From UBA1660 sp964462035 (GTDB lineage Bacteria; Myxococcota_A; Polyangia; Polyangiales; Houyiibacteriaceae), in contig CAYXAP010000001.1 in assembly GCA_964462035.1 (NCBI GenBank), positions 310,001-374,000 of the forward strand: 64,000 bases of DNA, read 5' to 3'. Below are positions 1 to 9,395 of this stretch, one piece after another; position 1 is the stretch's first letter, and each line of letters starts with the position of its first letter. A model generated the notes under the pieces. The model saw nothing but the letters and a program-made list of their open reading frames with translations. It made no database searches and was not told the DNA's origin. The position numbers and the translations under genes are program-made.

Positions 1-656
1 CCGACCGTCGCGTGGTAGCCCTGCGCGCCGAAGGGGAAGAGCGGGGCCGTCCGACAGGTGTGCGTGGTTCCGTCCCCACAGTCGCCGGCGCCCTCGAGGG
101 GCGCGAGCGTTCGCTGGGGCAGCCCGGTCGAGAGCGGGAGGTCGGCGAGCGAGACCGCGGCCAGGAAGCTGGTGAAGCCGGGGTCCGCCGCGGCCGCGTC
201 GAGGAGCGCCTGGGTCGGCCCGTCCATGTCCTCCCCGCGGCTCTCGGCTGCCTGGTAGGCGAAGAAGGCACGCCAGCCCTCCGCGCTCGGGTCGGGCGAG
301 AGCTCGGCGGCCTTCTCGAAGGCTCGTGAGGCCCGAATCGCGTAGGCGAGCTCGTCGCGGTGCTCGAGGAAGCCGTGGAGGTTCGCCAGGCCGAACCAAA
401 GATGAGCCCGGCCGCTCTCCGGGTTCCGGTCGATGGCACCGGCGAGCTTCGAGAGCGCCTCCGGTCGCCGGTCCCAATCCCCGTTCATCACCTCGGTGAA
501 GGTGCCGACCGCTTCGTCCAGGCTCGCGTCGGTCGCCGGGACGCGGAGCCAGAGCCAGAGCCCGAGCGCGCTGGCAGCTCCGAGCACGACCAGCGTCACG
601 GCGATCCGCAGGAGCCAGCGGCGCCAGCGCGGCGTCTTCGTCGTCGAGCCACCCAC
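1..656 (-). CDS. Membrane-anchored TPR-like protein, 3' end outside window
   Basis: Read on the minus strand, this frame stays open to the window edge, so the C-terminus is missing (about 218 codons present). The start is a GTG at 656; an in-frame TGA two codons upstream (660-662) excludes a longer protein. A basic N-terminus (KTPRWRRWLLR) leads into one hydrophobic segment at about residues 17-38, then an alanine- and leucine-rich helical region with tetratricopeptide-like pairing (SGRAHLWFGLANLHGF, AIRASRAFEKAAELSPDP). The likely form is an inner-membrane anchor with a soluble TPR-type domain, perhaps a scaffold. The last visible part has a CGDGTTHTC cysteine pair. No enzyme motif is visible. 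It lies just downstream of the propeller gene on the same strand (38-base gap), so the two may be cotranscribed. Confidence 0.7.
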   Translation of the reverse strand, partial: MGGSTTKTPRWRRWLLRIAVTLVVLGAASALGLWLWLRVPATDASLDEAVGTFTEVMNGDWDRRPEALSKLAGAIDRNPESGRAHLWFGLANLHGFLEHRDELAYAIRASRAFEKAAELSPDPSAEGWRAFFAYQAAESRGEDMDGPTQALLDAAAADPGFTSFLAAVSLADLPLSTGLPQRTLAPLEGAGDCGDGTTHTCRTAPLFPFGAQGYHATV

Positions 657-694
657 GATTCAGGTCTGTGGCCGGTTTCGACCCGCGACCAGCG

Positions 695-2035
695 CTACCA
701 GCGCATCAACGGGTACTCCGCCCACCGGACGTAGCGGATCCGTTCGCGGAAGGGGGAGCGAAAGCCGATTCGATAGGGGTCCGGGTCCTCGTCCTTCTCC
801 ATGAGCGCGAGGTAGCCGGCGGCGGTGCTCATCGCGAGCCGCTCGCCGCTCGGCGAGACGTCGATCCCGCCCACCGAGGACCCGATGAAGTGCTGCCAGG
901 CCAGGTCGCCGCCCGGGGTCATCGCGCGGATGTAGCCGTTGGCGTCGCCGAGGAGCCAGTGGCCGCCGTGGAAGGCGGAGTCGTAGACCCGCGCGCCGGT
1001 CTCCAGGGGGAGCAGGCGGATGTCTTCGTCGTAGGCGTCGAGCTCCAGGCCCACGAGCTGCTCCAGCTCGCCGATGGAGGTGACGCCACCATAGAAGTGA
1101 CAGCTGTTGAAGATCGCCTTGGCGCCATCGGGGGCGAAGGCCGCGTGGTGTGGGTACTCGGAGTGGAGCGGACCGAAGGTTCCCACCAATGTCCCGTCGG
1201 CCTTCCGCAGCTCGTGCTGCGAGTCCTGGTAGCCGCAGGCGATGAGCGTCCCGTCGGGGTTCACGGCGACGTGGGTCATGTCGGTTCGAAGCGGGTAGGG
1301 CTCCCCGTCGTAGTCCCAGTGCTCCACCCGTTCGGCGAGCTGATCGGCGTCCGGAGCGATCCGGCGGACGCCGGTGTCCGTGCTCAGGAAGATCCCGCGA
1401 CTGGTCGCGAGCAGGACCGCGCCGCCGCCCGGCATGACGACGAGCTGTTCGACTGGCGCGGGATCGTCGTCCTCCTCGAGCTCCTCGACGCCATCGACGA
1501 TGCCCTCGTCGCCCCTGGGGCGCGGGTAGCGACCGATCTCTCGACCGCCCCAGCCTTCGGTGACCCGAACGTGGTCCTCGTGGAGGAAGGCCAAGAGGTG
1601 GCGGTCGGGGCTACGGCCGAGACCGAGGGCTCCGTCCGGCGCGTGCTCGGTCGTTCCGTCGTAGCCGAAGGCCATGACTGCGTCCGGCCGCCAGGGTGTG
1701 CCGACGGTCGCAGCGACCCGATCCTCGCCGAGGAAGACCACGTCCCGGATGCCGATCGAGTGCTTCTCCAGGATCGAGATGAAGGGCGCCTGGGCCGGAG
1801 GGAAATGCTCTCGCAGCGACTCCCACGCACCGGCTTCGTTGGCGGCCTTCACGACCGCGGCCACCTTCGCCCCGAGCTCCGAATCACGCGGGTCGTTCGG
1901 CTGCTCGCCGGCCTTCTCCCACCCTTCGGTCAGACCGGTCGCCACGAAGGCGTTGATCGCCTCTACGTAGGCTCCGGTCTTCTCACGCCACTCGAGCGCC
2001 AGCGCCTCATGCGCCTTCCAGTCCATGGCGCGCAT
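695..2035 (-). CDS. WD40/PQQ-like beta-propeller protein
   Basis: This encodes 446 residues without a signal peptide. The C-terminal two thirds shows repeated propeller-blade patterns such as GGHWLLGDANGYIRAM, GGIDVSPSGERLAMSTAAG and HVAVNPDGTLIACGYQ, which resemble WD40/YVTN blades; the N-terminal 90 residues are helical and may bind a partner. No catalytic motif is visible, so a protein-interaction or regulatory role is the most that can be inferred. An ATG at 2026 (MDWKAHEALAL) is an alternative start three codons in. The neighbour on the plus side, at 2095, is divergent, so the 59 bases between must hold both promoters. Confidence 0.75.
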   Translation of the reverse strand: MRAMDWKAHEALALEWREKTGAYVEAINAFVATGLTEGWEKAGEQPNDPRDSELGAKVAAVVKAANEAGAWESLREHFPPAQAPFISILEKHSIGIRDVVFLGEDRVAATVGTPWRPDAVMAFGYDGTTEHAPDGALGLGRSPDRHLLAFLHEDHVRVTEGWGGREIGRYPRPRGDEGIVDGVEELEEDDDPAPVEQLVVMPGGGAVLLATSRGIFLSTDTGVRRIAPDADQLAERVEHWDYDGEPYPLRTDMTHVAVNPDGTLIACGYQDSQHELRKADGTLVGTFGPLHSEYPHHAAFAPDGAKAIFNSCHFYGGVTSIGELEQLVGLELDAYDEDIRLLPLETGARVYDSAFHGGHWLLGDANGYIRAMTPGGDLAWQHFIGSSVGGIDVSPSGERLAMSTAAGYLALMEKDEDPDPYRIGFRSPFRERIRYVRWAEYPLMRW

Positions 2036-2094
2036 CCTACGCGAATTCGACAGACGCCTTCATGCCGGTCTCCCCTTCGGGTTAGCGTGGCCGA

Positions 2095-5000
2095 ATGCGA
2101 CTCGCGACTCTCTCGATCGTGGCTCTCCTGCTCGCGGCCTGCGGCGACGACACGATGGACGTACCCGACGGCGCCACCATGTGCGTCAGCGACGCCGACT
2201 GCTCCGACGGGCTCTTCTGCACTGGGCTCGAGCGTTGCGATCCGACGTCGGTCGACGCCGACGGTCGCGGGTGCGTGTCGGGCGGTGACCCGTGCTTCAC
2301 GGGGCAGGAGTGTAGCGAGACCGAGGCGCGCTGCGTGACCGTGGACTGCTCGCGTGGCGACGTCGACGGAGACGGCGTCGAGTCGGTGGACTGTGGCGGG
2401 ACCGACTGTGACGACGCGGATGCCGATCGCTTCCCGGGGAACCCCGAGATCTGCGACGGCGCCGGCCACGACGAGGACTGCGACCCGACCACCCTCGGCG
2501 GGGACATGGACGGTGACGGCTACGCGCCGCTCGAGTGCTGCAATGGCTCGACCTGTGGGCAGGACTGTGACGACACCCGTGACGGGGTCTCGCCCGAGGC
2601 GGTGGAGGCCTGCAACGGCATCGACGAGGACTGTGACGGTACCCTCGACGAGGGTGCGCAGGAGCTCTTCTACCGGGACCTGGACGGCGACGGCTTCGGT
2701 GACCCGGCGACGGGTGTGATGCGAGCCTGCGTCGACGATCCCGTGTTCAGCTTGCAGGCCGACGACTGCGACGACCGCGACCCTGCGACGAACCCGAGCG
2801 CGACCGAGATCTGCGACGGCCGCGACAACGACTGCAACCCGGCGACGCCCTACGACCAGGACGTGGACGGTGACGGTCACCTCCCGATGGGCGCACCCTG
2901 CACGGGCGGAACGCTCCCGCTCGACGACTGCGACGACACCAACCCCTTCGCCAACGCGGGAGCGCCCGAGCGCTGCAGCGGGGTCGACGACGACTGCGAC
3001 GGCGCGGTGGACGAGGACGCGGCCGACGATTGGTGCACCACCCAGGCACGATTGACGGGCGACTCCGGGGCGTCGGCGCTCTGCGGCGCCGGCGCACAGT
3101 GCGTGGTTTCGGCCTGCGCTGCGGATCGAGCCGACTGCGACGGGCGCACGGGCAACGGCTGCGAAGTCGAAACGGACCGCGACCCCATGAACTGCGGGGC
3201 CTGCCTCCAGGCGTGTGGAAGTGGGATGTGCACCGACGGGGTCTGCGTCACCCCACCCGACCGCGACTTCCCCGACTCGTTCGAGGCGGTTCGGGTGGGC
3301 GTCGATGGCTCGTGCGCGCTGACGGGCGATGGTCGCGCGCTCTGCTGGGGTGACGCCTTCGCCCTCGAGAGCGTCGGCCGGCCGCGCTTCTTCTCGGGTC
3401 CGAGTGGGCCGCTCACGGACATCGTCGACGTGATGGTCGCCGACGACTGCACCTGCGCGCTGGTGAGCAGCGGCCAGGTGCTCTGCAAGGGCATCGCCGA
3501 CCTCGAGGACGCGAACGCGTGCAACGGCACGGGCGTGCTCCTCGGCGGAGGCACGAGCCCCTTCGTGGGCGATCCGATGCCGATCCTGAACGGGGACGGG
3601 ACCCCGCTGATCGCCACGGCGATCGCGGGTGGCGGTGACCGCGCGTGCGCCGTGGTCGCCAGCGCCACGGCCGGTGGCTCGACGGTCAGCGACGGAGTCG
3701 TGTGCTGGGGCTCGGGGCCGCTCGGCGACGGCACCGAGAACCTCTCGTCGGCTCCCGTGGTGGTGCTCGGATCCGGCACGGCCCCGATCAGCGGGGTGAC
3801 CGCGATCGACGGGAGCGACGAGGTGATGTGCGTGGTCTCCGCGAGCGGCATCGTTCGCTGCTGGGGCGGTGGGCAGGGGCTGCTCAGCCGGAACGAGACT
3901 CGGGCCCTCCCCGTCGTCTTGCCCGATGGGACCACACCCGTTCGCGGGAACCGGGTGGCCATCGGATCGCGAGTCGGATGCGCGATCGACGCCGCTGACG
4001 ACGCGCTCTGCTGGGGCGACAACACGCAGCTCTCGCTCCATCCGAGCGTGTCTCCCATCTCCTTCCCGGAGGCGATTCCCATTCCCGGCAAGTGGGCGGA
4101 GCTGGCTCCGACCAACGGGGAGGAGGGCGCGCCCTCGCACACCTGTGGTCGCCAGCCCGGTGTCGACGGCATCGTGGAGTGCTGGGGGCAGAACGCCTCG
4201 GCGGTGAATGCGCCGATCTTCGGTTGCGAGAGCGGGAACGTCTGCACCGTGCAGTCGGACAACCTCGTGAGCGATCCGGCGACCTCGCTCGGCGCGGGAG
4301 CGGGCTTCTCCTGCGCCATCTTCGGGGGCTGGCCGTGGTGCTGGGGAATCGGCACGACCGGCGAGCTCGGCGCACGCGTCGGCGCGATCGACTCCGCATA
4401 CCCGGTCCCGATCCCCGGCTCGGCCTCACCGGTCCAGCTGGAGTCGGCGATCCTCAACGGAGCCTGCGCTCGGACCGCGGTGGGCGCGATCGCTTGCTGG
4501 GGCTATCCCGGGCTCCGCGGTGCGCCGACGGTGGGCACCGAGGAGGACCGCGACCGGAACCGCAAGGACGCCGCCATTCGCTTGCGGGGCTTCCCGCCGG
4601 CGATCGACTTCGATCTCGGCCAGGCGGTGCTGTGTGCGGTCGGCACCGATCGGCTCGTACGCTGCATCGGGACCCTGGACCCGGGCCTCGAGATCGACGA
4701 CGCAGGAACCGGCTCCGAGGTCGGCTTCCTGGGGGGGATGACGTCGCAGCGCGGCCCCGGCGACCCCTACACGATTCCCGGCCTGACCGACGTGCGAGAC
4801 ATCGAGATCGGAGCGTCCCATGCCTGCGCCCTGAAGACCGATGGCACCGTGTGGTGCTGGGGGGAGAGCGTGGCCGGGGCGACCGGTGAGATCGGCGCGG
4901 ACGACTGCGGTGGGATCCCCTGCACGATCACGCCGCGGCAGGTGATGGGCATCCCCGGTCCGGTCGCCGAGCTCGGTCTGGGGGGCTTCTACTCGTTCAC

Positions 5001-5595
5001 GATCTACGGTTTCTCGTGCGCGCGCCTCACCGACGGCCAAGTCGCGTGCTGGGGCAACAACGAGTACGGCACCCTCGGAAACGGCACCCTGACCGACTCG
5101 GCCACACCCGTACTGGTCGAAGGCGTCGAAGACGCGGTCTCGCTGGAAGTGGGACCGCTCCACGCCTGCGCGCTGCGGAGCGATGGTCGCCAGGTGTGCT
5201 GGGGAATCGACGCTGGGGGCACGCTCGGCACCACCGGTGCGATCGCGAGCTGCGGCTTCTTCCCGTGTTCCGCGAATCCGGTCTTGTCGATCGGCATCAC
5301 GGGCGCGGAGACCATCGGGGTCGGGCTGAACCGTTCCTGCGCGTCGACGGCCTCCGGCGACGTGTTCTGCTGGGGCGGCGGCGAGTCGTTCGTGGGCGAT
5401 ACCGGCCCGGTGCCTTCGGCGGCGGTCGACGGGGTGGCCTTCCCGCGCGCGATCGTGGCCGGCAACGACACCCACTGCGCGCTCGCGGCGGACGCGGTGC
5501 TCTGCTGGGGAGCATCGAACCAGTCCCTCACCGCCGACGCTCAGCCCGACGAGCCGGCGCGCTACATCGAGCCGGCCTATGTGCCTGGTCTCTGA
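2095..5595 (+). CDS. Large lipoprotein with MopE-type metal-binding motifs and RCC1 repeats
   Basis: This encodes 1166 residues. The N-terminus is a lipoprotein signal (LSIVALLLAACGDD, lipid-attachment Cys16), placing the protein in the envelope. Residues about 30-390 hold cysteine/aspartate-rich motifs of the MopE putative-metal-binding type (CNGIDEDCDGTLDEG, CSGVDDDCDGAVDED) plus DxDGDG segments likely to bind calcium. From about 395 to the end are RCC1/alpha-tubulin-suppressor-like blades, each ending in a CWG signature (for example GDGRALCWGD, KTDGTVWCWG), which should fold as one or two seven-bladed propellers. The cysteines suggest a disulphide-stabilised surface protein. It is a paralogue of the gene at 26299. 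The family is common in myxobacteria, but no function is established. Confidence 0.85.
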   Translation: MRLATLSIVALLLAACGDDTMDVPDGATMCVSDADCSDGLFCTGLERCDPTSVDADGRGCVSGGDPCFTGQECSETEARCVTVDCSRGDVDGDGVESVDCGGTDCDDADADRFPGNPEICDGAGHDEDCDPTTLGGDMDGDGYAPLECCNGSTCGQDCDDTRDGVSPEAVEACNGIDEDCDGTLDEGAQELFYRDLDGDGFGDPATGVMRACVDDPVFSLQADDCDDRDPATNPSATEICDGRDNDCNPATPYDQDVDGDGHLPMGAPCTGGTLPLDDCDDTNPFANAGAPERCSGVDDDCDGAVDEDAADDWCTTQARLTGDSGASALCGAGAQCVVSACAADRADCDGRTGNGCEVETDRDPMNCGACLQACGSGMCTDGVCVTPPDRDFPDSFEAVRVGVDGSCALTGDGRALCWGDAFALESVGRPRFFSGPSGPLTDIVDVMVADDCTCALVSSGQVLCKGIADLEDANACNGTGVLLGGGTSPFVGDPMPILNGDGTPLIATAIAGGGDRACAVVASATAGGSTVSDGVVCWGSGPLGDGTENLSSAPVVVLGSGTAPISGVTAIDGSDEVMCVVSASGIVRCWGGGQGLLSRNETRALPVVLPDGTTPVRGNRVAIGSRVGCAIDAADDALCWGDNTQLSLHPSVSPISFPEAIPIPGKWAELAPTNGEEGAPSHTCGRQPGVDGIVECWGQNASAVNAPIFGCESGNVCTVQSDNLVSDPATSLGAGAGFSCAIFGGWPWCWGIGTTGELGARVGAIDSAYPVPIPGSASPVQLESAILNGACARTAVGAIACWGYPGLRGAPTVGTEEDRDRNRKDAAIRLRGFPPAIDFDLGQAVLCAVGTDRLVRCIGTLDPGLEIDDAGTGSEVGFLGGMTSQRGPGDPYTIPGLTDVRDIEIGASHACALKTDGTVWCWGESVAGATGEIGADDCGGIPCTITPRQVMGIPGPVAELGLGGFYSFTIYGFSCARLTDGQVACWGNNEYGTLGNGTLTDSATPVLVEGVEDAVSLEVGPLHACALRSDGRQVCWGIDAGGTLGTTGAIASCGFFPCSANPVLSIGITGAETIGVGLNRSCASTASGDVFCWGGGESFVGDTGPVPSAAVDGVAFPRAIVAGNDTHCALAADAVLCWGASNQSLTADAQPDEPARYIEPAYVPGL

Positions 5596-5634
5596 GGGGG
5601 CCTCGAACGAAGCTCCGGCCCGCGGTAGCCAGTC

Positions 5635-6189
5635 GTGGTGAGCGAGCTTCGCTGCAAGGGCATCATGCTCCGGAACCGCGTCGAGATCCTCGACGAGGAG
5701 TACGGGGTCGCCGAGCCGTTGCGCGCAGGGCTCTCCGCCGAGCTCCGCGACGCGCTCGACTATGGCCAGATCGTTCGTGGGGGCTGGTACCCGATGGCCT
5801 GGCTCCGCGAGATTCACGAGGTCGGCGCCCGGGTCACTCGCCGGGGCGGAGCGCTCGCCCGAGAGCTCGCGGCACACGGCGCAGCCCGGAACTTCACCAC
5901 CGTCCACAAGGCCTTCCTGACCATCGTCTCGCCGCGGGCGGTGCTGAAGCGGGCGCCGAGGATCTTCGGCGCGTACTTCGACGGCGGGCGCTTCGAGCTC
6001 GCCCACTCCGGGCCGGGCGAGGCGACGATTGCGATCGCCGAGTGCCAGGGGTTCGACCGCCACGTCTGGGAAGCGATGGCAGGAACGGCCGAAGCGGTGC
6101 TGACGATGGGCGGAGCCAAGGACGTCCGCTCCGACTTCACGCTCGGGCCGACGCCCGCGAGCGGCGAGCTCCAAGCCACCTGGCGCTGA
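5635..6189 (+). CDS. TIGR02265/DUF2378-like myxobacterial protein
   Basis: This encodes 184 residues with no signal or membrane segment. A GTG start at 5635 is followed directly by a second GTG; either could be used. Features such as LRDALDYGQIVRGGWYPMAWL, followed by helices and then a beta-rich half (ARNFTTVHKAF, GGRFELAHSGPGEATIAIAEC), resemble the family restricted to Myxococcales (TIGR02265, DUF2378), which usually has a WYP motif after an N-terminal helix bundle and a fold reminiscent of heme-NO-binding-like proteins. Family assignment is by eye. It sits 46 bases upstream of the EF-hand NADPH oxidase on the same strand, so coexpression is possible. The family has no known biochemical role. 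Confidence 0.6.
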   Translation: MVSELRCKGIMLRNRVEILDEEYGVAEPLRAGLSAELRDALDYGQIVRGGWYPMAWLREIHEVGARVTRRGGALARELAAHGAARNFTTVHKAFLTIVSPRAVLKRAPRIFGAYFDGGRFELAHSGPGEATIAIAECQGFDRHVWEAMAGTAEAVLTMGGAKDVRSDFTLGPTPASGELQATWR

Positions 6190-6235
6190 GCACCAGTGCA
6201 CAGGGGCGGCGAGAAGCGATAGCTTCGCCGCGACC

Positions 6236-8164
6236 ATGGATGCCATGCGCAGCGCCCACGACGCCCACATCCTCGATCTCATCGGGGGTGGCGGCGCCGA
6301 CTCGGAGCGAGTCACGGTCGAGGACCTGCAGTCGCAGCTCGCCCTCTCGAGCGGCTACCTCGCGGCTCGCTTCTTCGCCGTGCTCGATGCCGACGGCGAT
6401 GGCGTCCTCACCCGCGCCGAGCTCCTCGAGGCGGTCGAGGGGTTGGTCGACGGCACCCCCGAGCAGAAGCTCCGCTTCGCGTTCGACGTCCACGACGAGG
6501 ACGGCAATGGCGTCATCGACCGGGACGAGCTCGACCGCATGCTCCACGTCGCGCTGGCCGAGAGCGGGCTCGTGGTCGCACCCGACGTCGGCGAGGAGCT
6601 CGTCGACGCCATGATGCGCCATGCGAAAGGCGACTCCGACGAACCGATCGACTTCGAGGAGTTCCGGTCGGCGCTCGAGCACTTTCCGGGTGTGATGGAG
6701 CACATGACCCTCGGCGACCTCCGTTGGCTCGGGATCGGCGGGGGCAGCCCCGAGACGACCAGCCCCTTCGGCGTGGGCATCGAGGCGTCCGTACGCACCC
6801 ATGGCGCCTGGACCGTGCTCCTGGTCGTCTACCTCGCCGCGAATGCCGCGCTCTTCGCGGCGGCGTGGATTCGCTATGGCGACGCGGGCGCCAACCCACT
6901 CGTGCAGCTCGCCCGCGGCTGCGGCGCGTGCCTGAACCTCAACGCGGGCCTGGTCTTCCTCCCGATGATGCGCCGGCTGCTCTCGTGGATGGGGCGGACG
7001 GCGATCGGTCGGATCCTCATCGACGATCACGTCGCCTTCCATCGGCTCGTGGGGGGCGCGGCTTTCTATTTCGGCGTCGCACACTCGATCGCGCACCTGA
7101 CGAACTACGCGCAGGGTCAGGGGCTCGAGGTGGGGCTCGCGTCGGCAGCGGGTGCGACCGGCGCGGTGCTCCTCGCCGTCCATGCGATCATCTGGCTCTT
7201 CGCACGCGAGCGGATCCGCCGTGGCAAGCGCTTCGAGCTCTTCCAACTCACCCACTGGCTCTACCCGGTCTGGGTCGGGGTGATCCTCTTCCACGGTCCG
7301 GTGACCTACCTCTGGCTCGGGGTGCCCTTCGGCCTCTTCGTCGTCGATCGACTCTCGCGCCGGCCCAAGCGAAGCGAGTGCACCAGCGCCGAGCCGCTCC
7401 CCTCACGGGTGACCAAGCTGACGGTGAAGCGGCCCGCGGGCATGGGCTTCAGCGCGGGCGACTACGCCTTCGTCCGCATCCCCGCCATCGCGAAGCTCGA
7501 GTGGCACCCGTTCACGATCAGCAGCGCGCCCGAACGGATCGACGAGCTCACCTTTCATGTCCGCACGGCAGGCGACTGGACCGGCGCCCTACGGGAGCTC
7601 GCCGAGCAAGGGGCCGCGCCGTTTCGGGTGGATCTCGAGGGACCTTTCGGGACCCCGAGCGCCCACATCTTCGACTCGAAGGTGGCGGTCCTGATCGGCG
7701 CAGGCATCGGCGTCACGCCGTTCGCGTCGGTGCTCGAGAGCCTCGCGTTTCGTCAGCGGCGCGGCGAGCCCTGCGCACTGGAGAAGGTCTACTTCGTGTG
7801 GGTCTCGCGGGACCAGGCCGCCTTCGAGTGGTTCGCCGAGCTCCTCGCCGAGCTCGAGAAGGAGCAGCCCGACCTCTTCGAGATGCACATCTTCATGGAC
7901 GCGGGCCGATCCGATCTCTCCACGACCGTGCTTCGCGTGGCGATGGACGTGCTCTACGACTCCACCCGCGAAGACCTGGTGACTGGCCTTCGCTCGCGGA
8001 CCACGTTGGGCGCCCCCGATTGGGATGGCTTCTTCACGGCGCTGCGCGATCGGCACGCGCCGGAGCGGGTCGACGTGTTCTTCTGCGGGCCGCCCGGGTT
8101 GGCCACGAAGGTCGAGCGATCGGCGACCCAAGCCGGTTGTCCATTTCGCCAAGAGCACTTCTGA
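6236..8164 (+). CDS. EF-hand NADPH oxidase (NOX5-like)
   Basis: This encodes 642 residues. Two canonical EF-hand loops lie at 51-62 (DADGDGVLTRAE) and 87-98 (DEDGNGVIDRDE), with a degenerate third near 133-143. A ferric-reductase-type membrane domain (about 190-375) carries two histidine pairs with NOX spacing: His269/His283 in one helix (H-x13-H) and His340/His353 in another (H-x12-H), the ligands expected for two stacked b-type hemes. The dehydrogenase half has the FAD motif HPFTISSAPE, an NADPH-binding GAGIGVTPFASVL, a CGPPG loop and a terminal FRQEHF that matches the aromatic C-terminus of NOX enzymes. The expected reaction is calcium-stimulated electron transfer from cytosolic NADPH across the membrane to oxygen, giving superoxide. 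Domain order matches NOX5. No regulator or maturation gene adjoins it. Confidence 0.92.
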   Translation: MDAMRSAHDAHILDLIGGGGADSERVTVEDLQSQLALSSGYLAARFFAVLDADGDGVLTRAELLEAVEGLVDGTPEQKLRFAFDVHDEDGNGVIDRDELDRMLHVALAESGLVVAPDVGEELVDAMMRHAKGDSDEPIDFEEFRSALEHFPGVMEHMTLGDLRWLGIGGGSPETTSPFGVGIEASVRTHGAWTVLLVVYLAANAALFAAAWIRYGDAGANPLVQLARGCGACLNLNAGLVFLPMMRRLLSWMGRTAIGRILIDDHVAFHRLVGGAAFYFGVAHSIAHLTNYAQGQGLEVGLASAAGATGAVLLAVHAIIWLFARERIRRGKRFELFQLTHWLYPVWVGVILFHGPVTYLWLGVPFGLFVVDRLSRRPKRSECTSAEPLPSRVTKLTVKRPAGMGFSAGDYAFVRIPAIAKLEWHPFTISSAPERIDELTFHVRTAGDWTGALRELAEQGAAPFRVDLEGPFGTPSAHIFDSKVAVLIGAGIGVTPFASVLESLAFRQRRGEPCALEKVYFVWVSRDQAAFEWFAELLAELEKEQPDLFEMHIFMDAGRSDLSTTVLRVAMDVLYDSTREDLVTGLRSRTTLGAPDWDGFFTALRDRHAPERVDVFFCGPPGLATKVERSATQAGCPFRQEHF

Positions 8165-8218
8165 GATCGCGTCACCGCCGTTCGGGAGCTCGGGCTCCAA
8201 AGGCGATACGCTCCACGA

Positions 8219-9361
8219 ATGCGCTGGCTCCTGATCCTCTCGTGCTTGCTTCTCTCGGCCTGTGGCGACGACGACGGATCGCCGGATGGAGGGCCGAGCG
8301 ATGCGGGTCCGCTCGTCGACGCCTCCACGGATGGCTTCGTCGCGATCGACGGGTCCACACCGGAGGACGCGGGGCTCGTCGACGGCGGCGCACCTCTGCC
8401 TCCCGGCCCCTACTACGTCGGTCGTCACGACGCATCCGACCCGGACGCTGTCCGGATGTCCTGGTCCGGCACCGGTCTGATCCTGCGCTTCGACGGAACC
8501 GGGGCCCGGGTGACCATGAACGGCGCGGGCCGCTTCTTCACCGTCGTGCTCGATGGCGAGGTGCAGCCGACGCTCGCGGTCAGCGGGGACCGCGCCACCT
8601 ACGATCTGGCGAGCGGACTTCCGGCCGGCGAGCACGTCGTCGAGCTCTATCGCCGCACCGAGGGGTCGTTCGGGGTCACGGAGATCTTCGGCGTGGAGGT
8701 GGACGGCGAGCTGCTGGGGGCCGAGCCGCCGAGTCGGCGCATCGAAGTGGTGGGCGACTCGATCACCGCGGGCTACGGCGTCGACGGCGCCGACCAGTTC
8801 TGCGACTTCAGCGCGGAGACCGAGAACCACTTTCTCACCTACGCGGCCGTCGCCGCCCGCGCACTGGACGCCGAGCTCGGCGCCGTGGCGTGGTCGGGCA
8901 AGGGCGTCATCTACAACTACGGCGACAATCGGGACCAGCCGATGCCCACCCTCTACGACCGGGTGCTCGCGACCGAGGCCGGGTCGGCGGGCACCATCCG
9001 CCCGGCCGATGCGGTCGTCGTGAACCTCGGCACCAACGACTTCAGCACCGATGGCGATCCACCGGAAGGCGAGTTCGTGCCCGCGTACGTCGGCCTGCTC
9101 GAGCAGATCCGCGCCCGACACCCCGACGCGCTGATCGTCTCCACGGTGGCGCCGCACCTCGGCGCCGCCGACATGGGGCGCGCCCAGCCCTACATCGAGT
9201 CCGCCATCGCCATGCGCGCCGGGGCGGGCGACACCAACATCCGCTGGGCCGACATCGATGGCTTCGAGGACTGGGGCTGCGACTACCACCCGGGCGACGA
9301 GACCCAGGCCGTGCTCGGCGAGCAGTTGGTGACGATCCTACGGTCCGAGCTGGGCTGGTGA
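8219..9361 (+). CDS. SGNH/GDSL esterase lipoprotein (CE2-like)
   Basis: This encodes 380 residues. A lipoprotein signal (LSCLLLSACGDDDG, Cys15) is followed by an Asp/Gly/Pro-rich linker to about residue 65, an N-terminal jelly-roll-like domain (about 65-170), and an SGNH hydrolase domain with block I VVGDSITAGYG (Ser near 179), the oxyanion Asn of LGTNDFS and the catalytic DYHP Asp/His near 355-358. This two-domain order is that of carbohydrate-esterase family 2 acetyl-esterases, which remove acetyl groups from polysaccharides. The predicted place is the cell surface or periplasm. The following 34 bases contain an inverted repeat, then the IsdG-like gene on the same strand. Confidence 0.85.
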   Translation: MRWLLILSCLLLSACGDDDGSPDGGPSDAGPLVDASTDGFVAIDGSTPEDAGLVDGGAPLPPGPYYVGRHDASDPDAVRMSWSGTGLILRFDGTGARVTMNGAGRFFTVVLDGEVQPTLAVSGDRATYDLASGLPAGEHVVELYRRTEGSFGVTEIFGVEVDGELLGAEPPSRRIEVVGDSITAGYGVDGADQFCDFSAETENHFLTYAAVAARALDAELGAVAWSGKGVIYNYGDNRDQPMPTLYDRVLATEAGSAGTIRPADAVVVNLGTNDFSTDGDPPEGEFVPAYVGLLEQIRARHPDALIVSTVAPHLGAADMGRAQPYIESAIAMRAGAGDTNIRWADIDGFEDWGCDYHPGDETQAVLGEQLVTILRSELGW

Positions 9362-9371
9362 CCCATCGCTC

Positions 9372-9393
9372 GCCCGGCTGTGGTACGCCGGGC
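9372..9393. promoter_or_regulatory. Inverted repeat just upstream of the IsdG-like gene
   Basis: Perfect 7-bp arms GCCCGGC and GCCGGGC are separated by 8 bases, ending two bases before the ATG at 9396. It could act as a weak terminator for the esterase gene or occlude the ribosome site of the next gene. In DNA this GC-rich, chance is possible. Confidence 0.3.
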
Positions 9394-9395
9394 CC

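Noticed and set aside
6205..6235. Possible hairpin before the NADPH oxidase gene
   Set aside because: GCGGCGAGAAGC and GCTTCGCCGC pair only with two unpaired bases in the left arm; too weak to call.
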